Source of the DNA: Novosphingobium organovorum
GTDB lineage: Bacteria; Pseudomonadota; Alphaproteobacteria; Sphingomonadales; Sphingomonadaceae
Length of the DNA stretch: 56,034 nt
Assembly (NCBI RefSeq): GCF_022832435.1
Contig: NZ_JALHLF010000004.1
Span: forward strand, 29,912-85,945
Direction of reading: 5' to 3'
The notes beneath the pieces were generated by a model. The model searched no databases, was not told the origin of the DNA, and saw nothing but the letters and a program-made list of their open reading frames with translations. Each line of letters opens with the position of its first letter. Positions within the stretch are counted from its first letter, which is position 1. A program made the translations under genes and the position numbers. Below are positions 7,339-16,245 of the stretch, one piece after another.

Positions 7339-9993
7339 TCAGCCCAGGCTCTTGGTAACCTGCTCGCGCACGTCGCGCGAGAGATCGGCCTGCGCCGCGA
7401 TCCGCTCCAGTTCGGCGCGCATGAGCGCGGCGCGCTGTGGCTCGACCCGGCGCCAGCGGCCGAGCGAGGCGACGAAACGCGCGGCGGTCTGCGGGTTGAT
7501 CGGATCGAGCCGGCGGATGAGATCGCCGATCATGCGATAGCCCTCGCCGTCCGGATCGTGGAACGCCACCGGATTCATCGCCGCCGCCATGTAGAGCGAG
7601 CGCACGCGGTTGGGGTTCGACATGCGGAATTCCGGGTGGCTCGCCAGCGCCTTGATATGATCGAGTACACGCGGGTGAAGCGATCCCGCCTGAAGCGAGA
7701 ACCACTTGTCGATGACCAGCGCGTTGCCTTCGTACCGGGCGAGGAAATCGGCCAGCGCCAGCTCGCGCTCGGGACAATCGAGGCTGGCGAGGACCATCAG
7801 CGCGCCCTGCCGGTCGGTCATGCAGCTGGCCGCCTGGTACTGCGCGTAGCCGCGCCGCGCGCCTTCGGCGGGATCGCCCGCCGCGATGTAGACGAGCGCC
7901 TGGGTCTTGACCTTGCGCGCGCCGCGCGCGGCGGCCTCGCGGCTGTAGGGTACGGCCGAGACGCGGTCGTGCAAGGCGCGCAGTTCCCCACCCAGCTTGC
8001 GGCCGAGCCAGGCCTTGAGCCCTTCGCGCTCGGCGTGGATCGCGCCCGGATCGGACACCAGCAGCTGCTCGGCAAGGTAGGATTCGGCCGGCAGCAGCAG
8101 CAATTCGCCGCGCATCAGGTCGTCCAGCTCGGGATCGGTGACGATCGCACCGAAGGCTTCTCCGATCGCCTCGCGGCCCGCTTCGCGCTGGGCCTCGTTA
8201 AGCCCGCTGCCAACCGCGGCGACGAGGTGCTGGACGACGAGGCTCTGCATCGCCTCGTAGCGCGCGAAGGGATCATCGTCGTGCGCGGCGAGGAACACCA
8301 GATCCGCATCGGGACGCGCCATCTCGATCGAGACCGGGGCCGAGAAGCCCCGATTGATCGAGAGGATCGGATCGTGGCCTGCGCCATCGAACGTGAAGCT
8401 GTCCTCGGCCTTGTCGAGCACGATCAGGCTCTCACCGCCGTGCGTGCCGCTGGCGCGGTCGAACAGCGCGACGCGCAAGGGGATCGGCATGGGCTGCTTT
8501 TCGGGCTGGCCGGGCGTTGCCGGAACACTCTGGCGCAGGCTGAGCACCGCCGTGCCGTTCTCGACCTTGAGCGAGGCCGAAACCTGCGGCGTACCGGCCT
8601 GCGAATACCACAGGCGGAACTGGGTCAGATCGAGCCCGGCGCCATCCTCGATCGCCTTGACGAAATCCTCGCAGGTCGCCGCTTCGCCGTCGTGGCGTTC
8701 GAAATAGAGATCGGTGCCTTGGCGGAACCGCTCCTCGCCCGCCATGGTGCGCATCATGCGGATCACCTCGGCGCCTTTGTTGTAGACGGTCGCAGTGTAG
8801 AAGTTGCTGATTTCCTGATAGGAATCCGGGCGGATCGGGTGTGCCAGCGGGCCCGAATCCTCCGGAAACTGGGCGATGCGCAGGACCCGCACGTCCTCGA
8901 TCCGCTTGACCGGCTCGGAGCCCATCGCGGCGCTGAACAGCTGGTCGCGCAGCACCGTGAAGCCTTCCTTGAGGCTGAGCTGGAACCAGTCACGGCAGGT
9001 GATGCGGTTGCCCGACCAGTTGTGGAAGTATTCGTGCCCGATCACGCCCTCGATCGCGTCGTAATCGGCATCGGTCGCGGTTTCGGGATCGGCCAGGACA
9101 TAGCGCGTGTTGAACACGTTGAGCCCCTTGTTCTCCATCGCGCCCATGTTGAAATCGGACACCGCAACGATGTTGAACAGGTCAAGGTCGTATTCGCGCC
9201 CGAAGGTTTCCTCGTCCCACTTCATCGAGGCGATCAGCGAATCGAGCGCATGCTGGGTGCGCCCCTCGTCGCCCGGACGGACCCAGACGTTGAGGTCGAC
9301 CGTGCGCCCGCCCATCGTGGTGAAGGTGGCGTGGTTGGCGATCAGTTCGCCCGCGACCAGCGCGAAGAGGTAGCTGGGCTTGGGCCAGGGATCGTGCCAC
9401 TCGGCCCAGTGGGTGCCGTTCTCGCCCTCCCCTTGCGCGGTGCAGTTGCCATTGGCGAGCAGGATCGGGAAGGTCGCCTTGGCGCCCGCCATGCGCACCG
9501 AATAGGTCGAAAGCACGTCGGGACGGTCGGGAAAGAAGGTGATGCGGCGAAAACCCTCGGCCTCGCACTGCGTGCACAGCATCCCGTTCGAAGCGTAGAG
9601 CCCCATCAGCTGGCTGTTGCCCGAGGGGACGAGCGCGGTCTCGACGCGCACTTCATGGGCCTCACCCGAAAGCTCGATCAGCAGGTCGGGGCCGTCCATA
9701 CGCCAGTCGTTGATCGCCTCGCCATCGACGTGGACCGCGACCGGGCTGATCTGGTCGCCGTTGAGCCGCAGCGTCTGCGCCCCGTTGCCCGCCGGATTAC
9801 GCCGCACCGAAAGGCGCGAGACCACCGTGGTCGCGTCGAGCCCAAGCGCGAAGTCGAGCGCGATTTCGGGCACCAGCCAGGCCGGGGGCAGATAGTCCTC
9901 GCGCCGGATCACCGGAGGCGCCTGCGGCGCGGGCGCGGCGTCCGCGATCTGGGGGTTCTGGGCGGGCTCTGCGGGTCTGCTGGCGATATCCAT
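7339..9993 (-). CDS. pepN: Aminopeptidase N (M1 family)
   Basis: 884 residues, close to the usual 870-890 of proteobacterial PepN. It removes N-terminal residues from peptides in the cytoplasm. The exopeptidase motif MGAMENKGLN is followed by the zinc site HEYFHNW with the third ligand glutamate 18 residues on (SLKEG), that is HEXXH-X18-E. The C-terminal half has the alpha-solenoid of the family (VRSLYMAAAMNPVAFHD, INPQTAARFV). There is no signal peptide. It is the first gene of a pepN-pgeF operon, divergent from the epimerase-like gene at 10103. Confidence 0.96.
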   Translation of the reverse strand: MDIASRPAEPAQNPQIADAAPAPQAPPVIRREDYLPPAWLVPEIALDFALGLDATTVVSRLSVRRNPAGNGAQTLRLNGDQISPVAVHVDGEAINDWRMDGPDLLIELSGEAHEVRVETALVPSGNSQLMGLYASNGMLCTQCEAEGFRRITFFPDRPDVLSTYSVRMAGAKATFPILLANGNCTAQGEGENGTHWAEWHDPWPKPSYLFALVAGELIANHATFTTMGGRTVDLNVWVRPGDEGRTQHALDSLIASMKWDEETFGREYDLDLFNIVAVSDFNMGAMENKGLNVFNTRYVLADPETATDADYDAIEGVIGHEYFHNWSGNRITCRDWFQLSLKEGFTVLRDQLFSAAMGSEPVKRIEDVRVLRIAQFPEDSGPLAHPIRPDSYQEISNFYTATVYNKGAEVIRMMRTMAGEERFRQGTDLYFERHDGEAATCEDFVKAIEDGAGLDLTQFRLWYSQAGTPQVSASLKVENGTAVLSLRQSVPATPGQPEKQPMPIPLRVALFDRASGTHGGESLIVLDKAEDSFTFDGAGHDPILSINRGFSAPVSIEMARPDADLVFLAAHDDDPFARYEAMQSLVVQHLVAAVGSGLNEAQREAGREAIGEAFGAIVTDPELDDLMRGELLLLPAESYLAEQLLVSDPGAIHAEREGLKAWLGRKLGGELRALHDRVSAVPYSREAAARGARKVKTQALVYIAAGDPAEGARRGYAQYQAASCMTDRQGALMVLASLDCPERELALADFLARYEGNALVIDKWFSLQAGSLHPRVLDHIKALASHPEFRMSNPNRVRSLYMAAAMNPVAFHDPDGEGYRMIGDLIRRLDPINPQTAARFVASLGRWRRVEPQRAALMRAELERIAAQADLSRDVREQVTKSLG

Positions 9994-10102
9994 GCAGACT
10001 ATCTAGCCCCTCTACGCGCGATTGCCAGATGGGTGGATGCGAATTCGCACCCGCTATGGCGATCTTTGGCGAATAGGGCGCGCCCGTGCTAGGCCCCGGC
10101 TC

Positions 10103-10948
10103 ATGCCCCGTCTGTTCATCTTCGGCCTTGGCTACACCGCCGGCCACATCGCGCGCACGCTCGAACCGCTTGGCTGGGAGGTCGTCTCGACCGGTCGCGA
10201 GGGCACGCTGTCGTTTGACGACGAAGGCAGCGTGCGCGTGGCGCTGGCCGATGCCGACCACGTGCTCTCCTCGGTTCCGCCGGGGCGCGAGGCGCGCGGC
10301 GAGCCGCTTGACGCCGTGCTCGAACGCTACGGTGATGCGCTGAAGGGCAAGGCGCTGTCCTACCTCTCTTCCACCGGGGTCTACGGCGATGCGGGCGGAG
10401 CCTGGGTCGACGAGGCTTCCCCCACCGGGACCGGGAGGCGCACCGCGCGCGCCGAGGCCGACGCCCGGTGGTGCGCGCGCGGAGCCCGCGTCTACCGCCT
10501 GCCCGGCATCTATGGCCCGGGCCGCTCGATCCTCGAGCGCGTGATCGAGGGGCGCGCGCACCGCATCGACCTGCCGGGCCAGGTGTTCAGCCGGGTCCAT
10601 GTCGCGGACATCGCCAGCGGCGTGATCGCCGGGCTCGACGGACCGCCCGGCGCCTACAACCTCGCCGACGATGCCCCGTGCCACCAGAACGCGCTGGTCG
10701 AACACGCCTGCGCGCTCCTGGGCCTGCCGCTGCCGCCGCTCCAGACGCTCGACGAGGCGGGACTTTCGCCGATGGCCCGCGCCTTCTATGCCGAGAACCG
10801 GCGCGTTGCCAACGGCAAGGCCAGGCGCGTGCTCGGCTGGAAGCCGCGCTATCCCGATTACACGGCGGGCTTGCGCGCGCTCAGCGCCACGATCAGCCCG
10901 AGCGTTGCCAGGGCCGCCCCGGCGCCCGAGAGCAGCGACCAGCGATAG
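10103..10948 (+). CDS. NAD(P)-binding epimerase/reductase-like protein (YeeZ type)
   Basis: 281 residues from the ATG at 10103, giving MPRLFIFGLGYTAGHIA. The GLGYTAG segment is a Rossmann nucleotide-binding loop. SYLSSTGVYGD with the later RLPGIYGPGRS are the short-chain dehydrogenase/epimerase landmarks of the YeeZ-like group, and GWKPRYPDYTAGLRAL is the usual C-terminus. About 20 extra residues follow, and their DNA lies inside the convergent transporter gene (91-bp overlap). The canonical catalytic YxxxK is not obvious. The substrate is unknown. It diverges from pepN across a gap of about 110 bases. Confidence 0.85.
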   Translation: MPRLFIFGLGYTAGHIARTLEPLGWEVVSTGREGTLSFDDEGSVRVALADADHVLSSVPPGREARGEPLDAVLERYGDALKGKALSYLSSTGVYGDAGGAWVDEASPTGTGRRTARAEADARWCARGARVYRLPGIYGPGRSILERVIEGRAHRIDLPGQVFSRVHVADIASGVIAGLDGPPGAYNLADDAPCHQNALVEHACALLGLPLPPLQTLDEAGLSPMARAFYAENRRVANGKARRVLGWKPRYPDYTAGLRALSATISPSVARAAPAPESSDQR

Positions 10949-11763
10949 CCTTCGAGAAGGGTCGAAAGCAGCATCGCGATGACCACCACCGCGACCCCGT
11001 TGTAGCTGGCGCGGCCCGCCCCCAGCGTGCGGATCAGCGTGTAGTAGAGCGGGAAGGTGACGACCGAACCGAACAGCGCCAGATAGCCCGTGCCCAGCCA
11101 GTAGGCGGGCGCGGTGGGCAGCACCGGCGGCCCCTCGCTCACCCAGGCGATCGCGGCATCGATCACCGTGCCGTAGAACATCGCCCAGGCCAGGAGGCTG
11201 ACCATCGGCAGGCGGCGCCCGGTCTCGTTGGCCTGCACCACGTTCGAGATCGAGGCGCACAGCATCGCGATCAGCGCGTAGCCCACGCCCAGCCAGACCT
11301 GCCCGCCCAGCGGCGCGGCGCGCGCCTCGTGGAGCAGCAGCAGGCCGATCCCGGCGATCGCGATGGCGCTTCCGGCCATGAAACGCCGGGTGATCGGCTG
11401 GCCCAGCAGAGCGCGCGCGAGCAGCGCGTTGGGAACCAGCAGCAGCGCGATCATCACCGCCACGATGCCCGAAGTCAGATGCTCCTCGGCGCGGTAGACG
11501 AAGTTGTAATTGCCGCAGAACTGCGCGATGCCCACCAGCAGCGCCAGCACCTGCCCGTCACGCCCCAGCCGCAGCGAACGCTTCATCGCCGCAGCCACCA
11601 CGAACATCGCGGGCGTTGCCAGCGCGAAGCGGAAGGCGACCGACCAGCTGGCGGGCGCCGCGTCGATCTGGCCGGTAATGACCCACCAGGTCGAGCCCCA
11701 GATCAGGCTGACCAGCGCAAAGGGGAAGGCGACGCCCGGGCGCAGCATCGAAGTCTCGCTCAT
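10858..11763 (-). CDS. EamA/DMT-family transporter
   Basis: 301 residues with about ten hydrophobic segments arranged as two EamA repeats (first FALVSLIWGSTWWVITGQ, second starting near VWLGVGYALIAMLCASISN). Family members export amino acids, nucleosides or other metabolites through the inner membrane. The N-terminal WGSTW is a frequent EamA motif. It ends only 12 bases before the threonine-aldolase-like gene begins on the minus-strand side (that gene stops at 11775), so both are probably transcribed together. It overlaps the convergent epimerase-like gene by 91 bp. No substrate can be assigned. Confidence 0.9.
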   Translation of the reverse strand: MSETSMLRPGVAFPFALVSLIWGSTWWVITGQIDAAPASWSVAFRFALATPAMFVVAAAMKRSLRLGRDGQVLALLVGIAQFCGNYNFVYRAEEHLTSGIVAVMIALLLVPNALLARALLGQPITRRFMAGSAIAIAGIGLLLLHEARAAPLGGQVWLGVGYALIAMLCASISNVVQANETGRRLPMVSLLAWAMFYGTVIDAAIAWVSEGPPVLPTAPAYWLGTGYLALFGSVVTFPLYYTLIRTLGAGRASYNGVAVVVIAMLLSTLLEGYRWSLLSGAGAALATLGLIVALSARKPAV

Positions 11764-11774
11764 TGGGCGTGCCT

Positions 11775-12779
11775 CTAGAGCGCGGCCAGCGCACGCGCGA
11801 GCGCGGCGACGTGCTGCGCCCGCGCATCCCAGGCCGTGACCATCCGCGCGGCGCCATCACCCCAGTCGTAGAAGGCAAAGCCCGCGCCGCGCAGCGCCTG
11901 GCGTTCGTCATGGGTACAAGCGATGAAGACCTCGTTCGCCTCGACCGGGTGGAGCAGACGATCCTTCGCCGCCGCGCCCAGTTCCGCGGCGGCGGCGTTG
12001 GCCGCGCGCGCGTTGGCGAGCCACAGGTCGCCCTTCAGCATGGCGAGGATCTGCGCGGCAAGGAAGCGCCCCTTGGACTGGAGGTGCCCGGCGCGCTTGC
12101 GGCGAAACCGCGCCAGATCGGCCGCAGCCGGATCGAACAGCACGATCGCCTCCGCGCTCATCGCCCCGTTCTTGATGAAGCCGAAGCTCAACGCATCGAC
12201 CCCGGCAAGACAGGCCCCCGGCGCGCCGCCAAGGAAGGCCACCGCGTTGGCGAACCGCGCCCCGTCCATGTGCAGCCCCAGCCGCCGCCCCGGCCCGGCC
12301 TGCGCCGCGCTCGCGATCGCGGCGACCTCCTCGGGCCGATAGACGCAGCCCACCTCGCTCGCCTGGGTGATCGAAATCGCGTGGGGGTGGACCTGGTGCA
12401 CACCCTCGCGCACCTGCGCGCGGCGCGCGGCTATCGCCTCGGGGGTGATCTTGCCCCGCGCGCCGGGCAGCGGCATCAGCTTGGCACCGTGAAGGAAGAA
12501 GCCGGGCGCTCCGCCCTCGTCCATTTCGATATGCGCTTCCTCGTGGCACAGCACGCCGCCATGCGGCTCGACCAGGGTCGCCAGCGCGAGGCAGTTGGCC
12601 GCCGTCCCGCTCGCCACCCACAGCGCCGCGCAGTCGCGCCCGAACAGATCGGCAAAGGCAGCGTCGAGCGTGCGGCTCAGGCTGTCGTGATCGTAGGGCG
12701 CATCAGCTTCGTCCGCCGCCTGCATCGCGGTCCAGACGGCGGGGTGAACGGCGGCGGCATTGTCGGAAAGGAACTGCAT
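11775..12779 (-). CDS. ltaE: Threonine-aldolase-family PLP enzyme
   Basis: 334 residues from the ATG at 12779 (MQFLSDNAAAVHP); upstream in-frame starts at 12785 and 12800 only add a few residues. Fold-type I PLP signatures are visible: SGTAANCLAL near the cofactor phosphate, HMDGARFANAVA with the aspartate that contacts the pyridine nitrogen, and a lysine in LSFGFIKNGAMSAEA as the probable Schiff base. Low-specificity threonine aldolases cleave L-threonine or allo-threonine to glycine and acetaldehyde. The related bacterial beta-eliminating lyases (Beta_elim_lyase family) are an alternative. It is followed by the EamA transporter 12 bases on, which may export or import the same amino acid (inference). 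Confidence 0.85.
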   Translation of the reverse strand: MQFLSDNAAAVHPAVWTAMQAADEADAPYDHDSLSRTLDAAFADLFGRDCAALWVASGTAANCLALATLVEPHGGVLCHEEAHIEMDEGGAPGFFLHGAKLMPLPGARGKITPEAIAARRAQVREGVHQVHPHAISITQASEVGCVYRPEEVAAIASAAQAGPGRRLGLHMDGARFANAVAFLGGAPGACLAGVDALSFGFIKNGAMSAEAIVLFDPAAADLARFRRKRAGHLQSKGRFLAAQILAMLKGDLWLANARAANAAAAELGAAAKDRLLHPVEANEVFIACTHDERQALRGAGFAFYDWGDGAARMVTAWDARAQHVAALARALAAL

Positions 12780-12840
12780 GACCATATGCCTGTGCAGCAA
12801 GTCGCCGCGCCGTCAAGCGCCCACGTTCGATCGCAGGCAA

Positions 12841-12845
12841 AGGAG
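12841..12845 (+). promoter_or_regulatory. Ribosome binding site that sets a TTG start
   Basis: AGGAG lies six bases before the TTG at 12852. No ATG or GTG is available in frame between here and the conserved start of the protein, so this site decides the start. Confidence 0.7.
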
Positions 12846-12851
12846 CCTCCC

Positions 12852-13142
12852 TTGGTCGCTGTCATCATCACCAAGCACGAACAGCCCGGCTCGGGCGAAT
12901 ACCACGCCCATCCGGCCGACAGCGAGGCGATCGGCCGCCTCACCTGGACCGAGCGCGACGGCGTGCGGGTGGCCGAACACACGCTGGTCCCGCCCGAGAT
13001 CGGCGGGCGCGGCGTGGCCGGGCGGCTGGTCGAGGCGATGGTCGCCGACGCGCGCGAGAACCATTTTCGCATCGCGCCCGCGTGCAGTTATGTCGCCGCC
13101 GCCTTTGCCCGCCATCCCGAATGGGCCGACGTGAAGGCCTGA
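12852..13142 (+). CDS. Small GNAT-family N-acetyltransferase (YjdJ/DUF-type, Acetyltransf_CG)
   Basis: 96 residues from a TTG start with a good AGGAG six bases upstream. The protein is one compact minimal GNAT domain: the GEYHAH region, then GRLTW, VAEHTLVPPEIGGRGVAGRLVEAMV with the acetyl-CoA pyrophosphate loop, and the C-terminal PACSYVAAAFARHPEWADV. That C-terminus is characteristic of the small family containing E. coli YjdJ and human GTLF3B-like proteins. The acceptor is unknown. It diverges from ltaE; the starts are about 70 bases apart. Confidence 0.85.
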   Translation: MVAVIITKHEQPGSGEYHAHPADSEAIGRLTWTERDGVRVAEHTLVPPEIGGRGVAGRLVEAMVADARENHFRIAPACSYVAAAFARHPEWADVKA

Positions 13143-13286
13143 CGCACCCGCCCCGGTACGCCCACCCGGATACGCGCTGCTGGCATCTCCCGAGGCTGCC
13201 TCGCGAACACGGCCGGGAACCGGACCGAGCTTTCGTTCGGTTTGTCACCGCCCCCATCCCCCGACACGACGAGAGGACCCCTTTCC

Positions 13287-14738
13287 ATGGCCTATACCGA
13301 CTTCCTGATGACCCAGTGCTACATCGACGGGCAGTGGTGCGACGCGCAGGACGGGGCCACGCTCGACGTGATCGATCCGGGCACGGGCGAAACGCTGGGC
13401 ACGGTCCCCAGGATGGGCGCCGACGAGACCCGGCGCGCCATCGACGCGGCAGAGGCGGCCCTGCCCGCCTGGCGCGCCAGGACCGCGGGCGAACGCTCCA
13501 AGCTGCTGCGCAGGCTCTACGAACTGATGATGGCCCACCAGGACGAGCTGGGCGAACTGCTCACCCGCGAACAGGGCAAGCCGCTGGCCGAGGGCAAGGG
13601 CGAAATCGCCTATGGCGCCAGCTTCATCGAATGGTTCGCCGAGGAAGCCAAGCGCGCCTATGGCGACACCATTCCCGGCCACGCCGCGGACCGGCGCATC
13701 CTCGTCGTCAAGCAGCCGGTCGGCGTGGTCGGCGCGATCACGCCGTGGAACTTTCCCAACGCAATGATTACCCGCAAGCTGGGCCCCGCGCTCGCCGCGG
13801 GCTGCACGATGGTCATCAAGCCCGCTTCGGCAACCCCCTTCTCCGCGCTGGCGATCGCCAAGCTGTGCGCGATGGCGGGCATTCCCGCCGGCGTGGTCAA
13901 TGTCGTCACCGGCAGCGCGGGCGCGATCGGCGGGGCGCTGACGGACAGCCCCAAGGTCGCCAAGATCACCTTCACCGGCTCGACCGAGATCGGCCGCCAG
14001 CTGCTGCGCTCATCGGCCGAGACGATCAAGAAATGCTCGATGGAACTGGGCGGCAACGCGCCGTTCCTGGTGTTCGACGATGCTGATGTCGATGCCGCGA
14101 TCGAAGGCGCGATGATCTCCAAGTTCCGCAACGCCGGGCAGACCTGCGTGTGCACCAACCGCTTTTACGTGCAGGACGGGGTCTACGACGAATTCGTCAC
14201 GAAACTCGCCGCGCGGGTCAGGGCGATGAAGGTCGGCTACGGGCTCGAGGAAGGCTCCGAGGTCGGCCCGCTGATCGACGCCAAGGCGGTCGAGAAGGTG
14301 GAGGAGCATCTCGCCGATGCGCTCGCGGGCGGAGCGAAAGTGCTGGCGGGCGGAGCGCGCGATGCGCGCGGGGGCACCTATTTCGCGCCGACGGTGGTCG
14401 CCGGGGTTACCCCCGGCATGCGCCTCGCGCGCGAGGAAACCTTCGGACCGCTCGCGGGCGTGATCCGCTTTGCCGAAGAGGCCGAGGCGATCGCGATGGC
14501 CAACCAGACCGAATTCGGCCTTGCCAGCTATTTCTACGCGCGCGACCTCAGCCGCGTGTGGCGGGTGGCCGAAGCGCTCGAAGCCGGGATGGTCGGGATC
14601 AACACCGGGCTCATCTCGACGGAGGTCGCCCCCTTTGGCGGGGTCAAGCAGTCGGGCCTGGGGCGCGAGGGATCGCACTACGGGCTCGATGACTACATGG
14701 AGCTGAAATACCTTTGCATGGGGATCACCCTGGCCTGA
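13287..14738 (+). CDS. gabD: Succinate-semialdehyde dehydrogenase (aldehyde dehydrogenase family)
   Basis: 483 residues from the ATG at 13287, preceded by GAGAGGA. It oxidises succinate semialdehyde to succinate with NAD(P)+, feeding GABA or related carbon into the TCA cycle. AITPWNFPNAM is the cofactor-binding segment, ELGGNAP carries the general base E253, and NAGQTCVCTNR the nucleophile C287. The next cysteine at 289 matches the redox switch pair known for GabD. The end FGGVKQSGLGREGS is typical of the GabD subgroup. No GABA transaminase is adjacent, so another semialdehyde is possible. Confidence 0.92.
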   Translation: MAYTDFLMTQCYIDGQWCDAQDGATLDVIDPGTGETLGTVPRMGADETRRAIDAAEAALPAWRARTAGERSKLLRRLYELMMAHQDELGELLTREQGKPLAEGKGEIAYGASFIEWFAEEAKRAYGDTIPGHAADRRILVVKQPVGVVGAITPWNFPNAMITRKLGPALAAGCTMVIKPASATPFSALAIAKLCAMAGIPAGVVNVVTGSAGAIGGALTDSPKVAKITFTGSTEIGRQLLRSSAETIKKCSMELGGNAPFLVFDDADVDAAIEGAMISKFRNAGQTCVCTNRFYVQDGVYDEFVTKLAARVRAMKVGYGLEEGSEVGPLIDAKAVEKVEEHLADALAGGAKVLAGGARDARGGTYFAPTVVAGVTPGMRLAREETFGPLAGVIRFAEEAEAIAMANQTEFGLASYFYARDLSRVWRVAEALEAGMVGINTGLISTEVAPFGGVKQSGLGREGSHYGLDDYMELKYLCMGITLA

Positions 14739-14910
14739 GCGGCCCCTTTGCGCGCCCTGGCACGGAGCCGGCTTGCGCCCGCCCCCCCGCACGGGGGCCC
14801 GCTGGCCGGTTTCCCACCGCCGCAGTTCCGCCCAGCGGCACGGGCGTTGCATCCAACGCTGCACCTTTCCAGCTTGTAAGGTTGGCCGCGAGGCTTCATT
14901 ATGGCGCCCC

Positions 14911-15237
14911 ATGCCGACTGTTTCCCAGACCGACGCTACCAGCGAACGCAAACTCATCGAGGCCATTGCCCTCAAGCGCCACATCCGTGCCGAATACAAC
15001 GGCACCGAGATGCTGCTTGCCCCGCACCGCCTGTTCAGCCGCCACGACGAACTCTTCGTCAGCGCGTTCAACCCGAACAAGAACTGGAGGAGCGAGGAGG
15101 AACGCCGGCTCGGCCATTTCAAGCTCGACGGCCTGAGCAACCTCGTCGTTACCGACGAAACGTTCGAACCGCTGCCCGATTTCGATCCCGCGCCGCCGCG
15201 CGACAGCGATCAGGAAGTCTTCGCCGTCACCGCCTGA
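14911..15237 (+). CDS. Small WYL-like protein of unknown function
   Basis: 108 residues from the ATG at 14911 (MPTVSQTD). The body reads ALKRHIRAEYNGTEMLLAPHRLFSR, then ELFVSAFNPN and HFKLDGLSNLVVTDETF. This pattern (Y-N/G, PHRL, strand, F-x-L-D, ETF) resembles a stand-alone WYL ligand-sensing domain without the usual HTH domain. That assignment is by eye only. It ends in an acidic, proline-rich tail. A terminator follows at 15266-15302. It stands alone between gabD and the convergent ppa. Confidence 0.7.
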   Translation: MPTVSQTDATSERKLIEAIALKRHIRAEYNGTEMLLAPHRLFSRHDELFVSAFNPNKNWRSEEERRLGHFKLDGLSNLVVTDETFEPLPDFDPAPPRDSDQEVFAVTA

Positions 15238-15265
15238 ACCGCCGGCAGCAGGCTCGCATCCATCA

Positions 15266-15302
15266 AAAAAGGCCGGTCCGCTGCTGCGGGCCGGCCTTTT
15301 TC
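15266..15302. terminator. Terminator after the WYL-like gene
   Basis: GGCCGGTCCGC and GCGGGCCGGCC form an 11-bp stem with one G-T wobble around TGCT, flanked by A6 on the left and T5 on the right. It is symmetrical enough to work in both directions between convergent genes. Confidence 0.8.
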
Positions 15303-15480
15303 GTATCGTCCTTGTGCGCGGATCGAGGCCCGCTCCAGGCCTTTTCCCGTCCGATGACACAGGGTATCACCGGATAGTCAGGAAAAGTGCCTCACGCCAA
15401 CCAGGGGTCGCAAAGGGTCGACGACTTGCGCCGCCGACCCTCGTTCCACATGGGGGAGTGGACCTCGTGATATACGCGAA

Positions 15481-16020
15481 TCAGGCCTTTTCTTTCTCGT
15501 TATAGCGTTCGATCGCTTCGAGTACGATCTGGCGCGCGTCGTGTGCGTCACCCCAGGTGCCCACACGCACCCACTTTTCCTTTTCCAGATCCTTGTAATG
15601 CGTGAAAAAGTGCTCGATCTGGGCGAACACGATTTCGGGCAGGTCACCCTTTTCCTTTACGTCCATATAGTAAGGAAAAGTTGAATCGACCGGCACGCAA
15701 AGCAGCTTTTCGTCGCCGCCATGCTCGTCCTCGAGGTTGAGCACCGCAATCGGGCGAGCCCGCACGACGCAGCCCGGAATGAACGGCGAGCGCGCCACGA
15801 CGAGCGCGTCGAGCGGATCGCCATCGGGCGAGAGGGTGTGCGGTACGAAGCCGTAGTTGGCCGGGTAACGCATCGGCGTGTGCAGAATACGGTCCACGAA
15901 CAGAGCGCCCGACTCCTTGTCGAACTCGTACTTGACCGGCTCTCCACCCACCGGAACTTCGATGACGACGTTGAGACTTTCGGGCGGATTATCGCCAACG
16001 GGAATCATGTCGATGCGCAT
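15481..16020 (-). CDS. ppa: Inorganic pyrophosphatase (family I)
   Basis: 179 residues, typical of soluble family I PPase, which hydrolyses pyrophosphate released in biosynthesis. Metal and substrate residues are visible in EVPVGGEPVKYEFDKESG, MRYPANYGFVPHT, DGDPLDALV (the DxDxxD-type signature) and the later KWVRVGTW. The Met giving MRIDMIPVGDN is the standard start. A perfect 6-bp inverted repeat (AACACG-CAGCTA-CGTGTT, 16038-16055) lies just upstream. It is monocistronic, convergent with the WYL-like gene. Confidence 0.97.
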   Translation of the reverse strand: MRIDMIPVGDNPPESLNVVIEVPVGGEPVKYEFDKESGALFVDRILHTPMRYPANYGFVPHTLSPDGDPLDALVVARSPFIPGCVVRARPIAVLNLEDEHGGDEKLLCVPVDSTFPYYMDVKEKGDLPEIVFAQIEHFFTHYKDLEKEKWVRVGTWGDAHDARQIVLEAIERYNEKEKA

Positions 16021-16037
16021 GGTCGTCCTTCTTTGTT

Positions 16038-16055
16038 AACACGCAGCTACGTGTT
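16038..16055. promoter_or_regulatory. Inverted repeat upstream of ppa
   Basis: AACACG-CAGCTA-CGTGTT, perfect 6-bp arms, 18-35 bases before the ppa ATG. Possible operator or leader hairpin; no regulator is suggested. Confidence 0.25.
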
Positions 16056-16129
16056 GGTATCACTTGTTGCGAGAGGCGGCTTAGCCCCCGGGTTGTTGCG
16101 CCGCAACACCCTTCTTGTCCAAACGACAA

Positions 16130-16156
16130 GCGGGGCCCGGCCATGCCGGACCCCGC
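16130..16156 (-). terminator. Probable terminator of the M61 peptidase gene
   Basis: GCGGGGCCCGGC and GCCGGACCCCGC form a 12-bp stem with one mismatch and a CAT loop. Read on the minus strand it is followed by the interrupted T stretch TTGTCGTTT, about 90 bases after the stop. Confidence 0.5.
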
Positions 16157-16245
16157 TCTTAGCCGTAAGAAGCCGGGGTTTGGAACCCGACTTTTGTCTA
16201 GAGCGCGGCGCGTAAACCATTGCACACGCCGCTTTCCGAGCCCGT

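Noticed and set aside
7267..10092. 941-codon plus-strand frame opposite pepN
   Set aside because: Antisense frame of pepN; composition is Arg/Asp/Val repeats typical of shadow frames and pepN has all catalytic motifs.
15410..15440. AGGGTCG...CGACCCT inverted repeat downstream of ppa
   Set aside because: 7-bp arms with a 14-base loop and no T run; too weak for a terminator or operator call in such GC-rich DNA.
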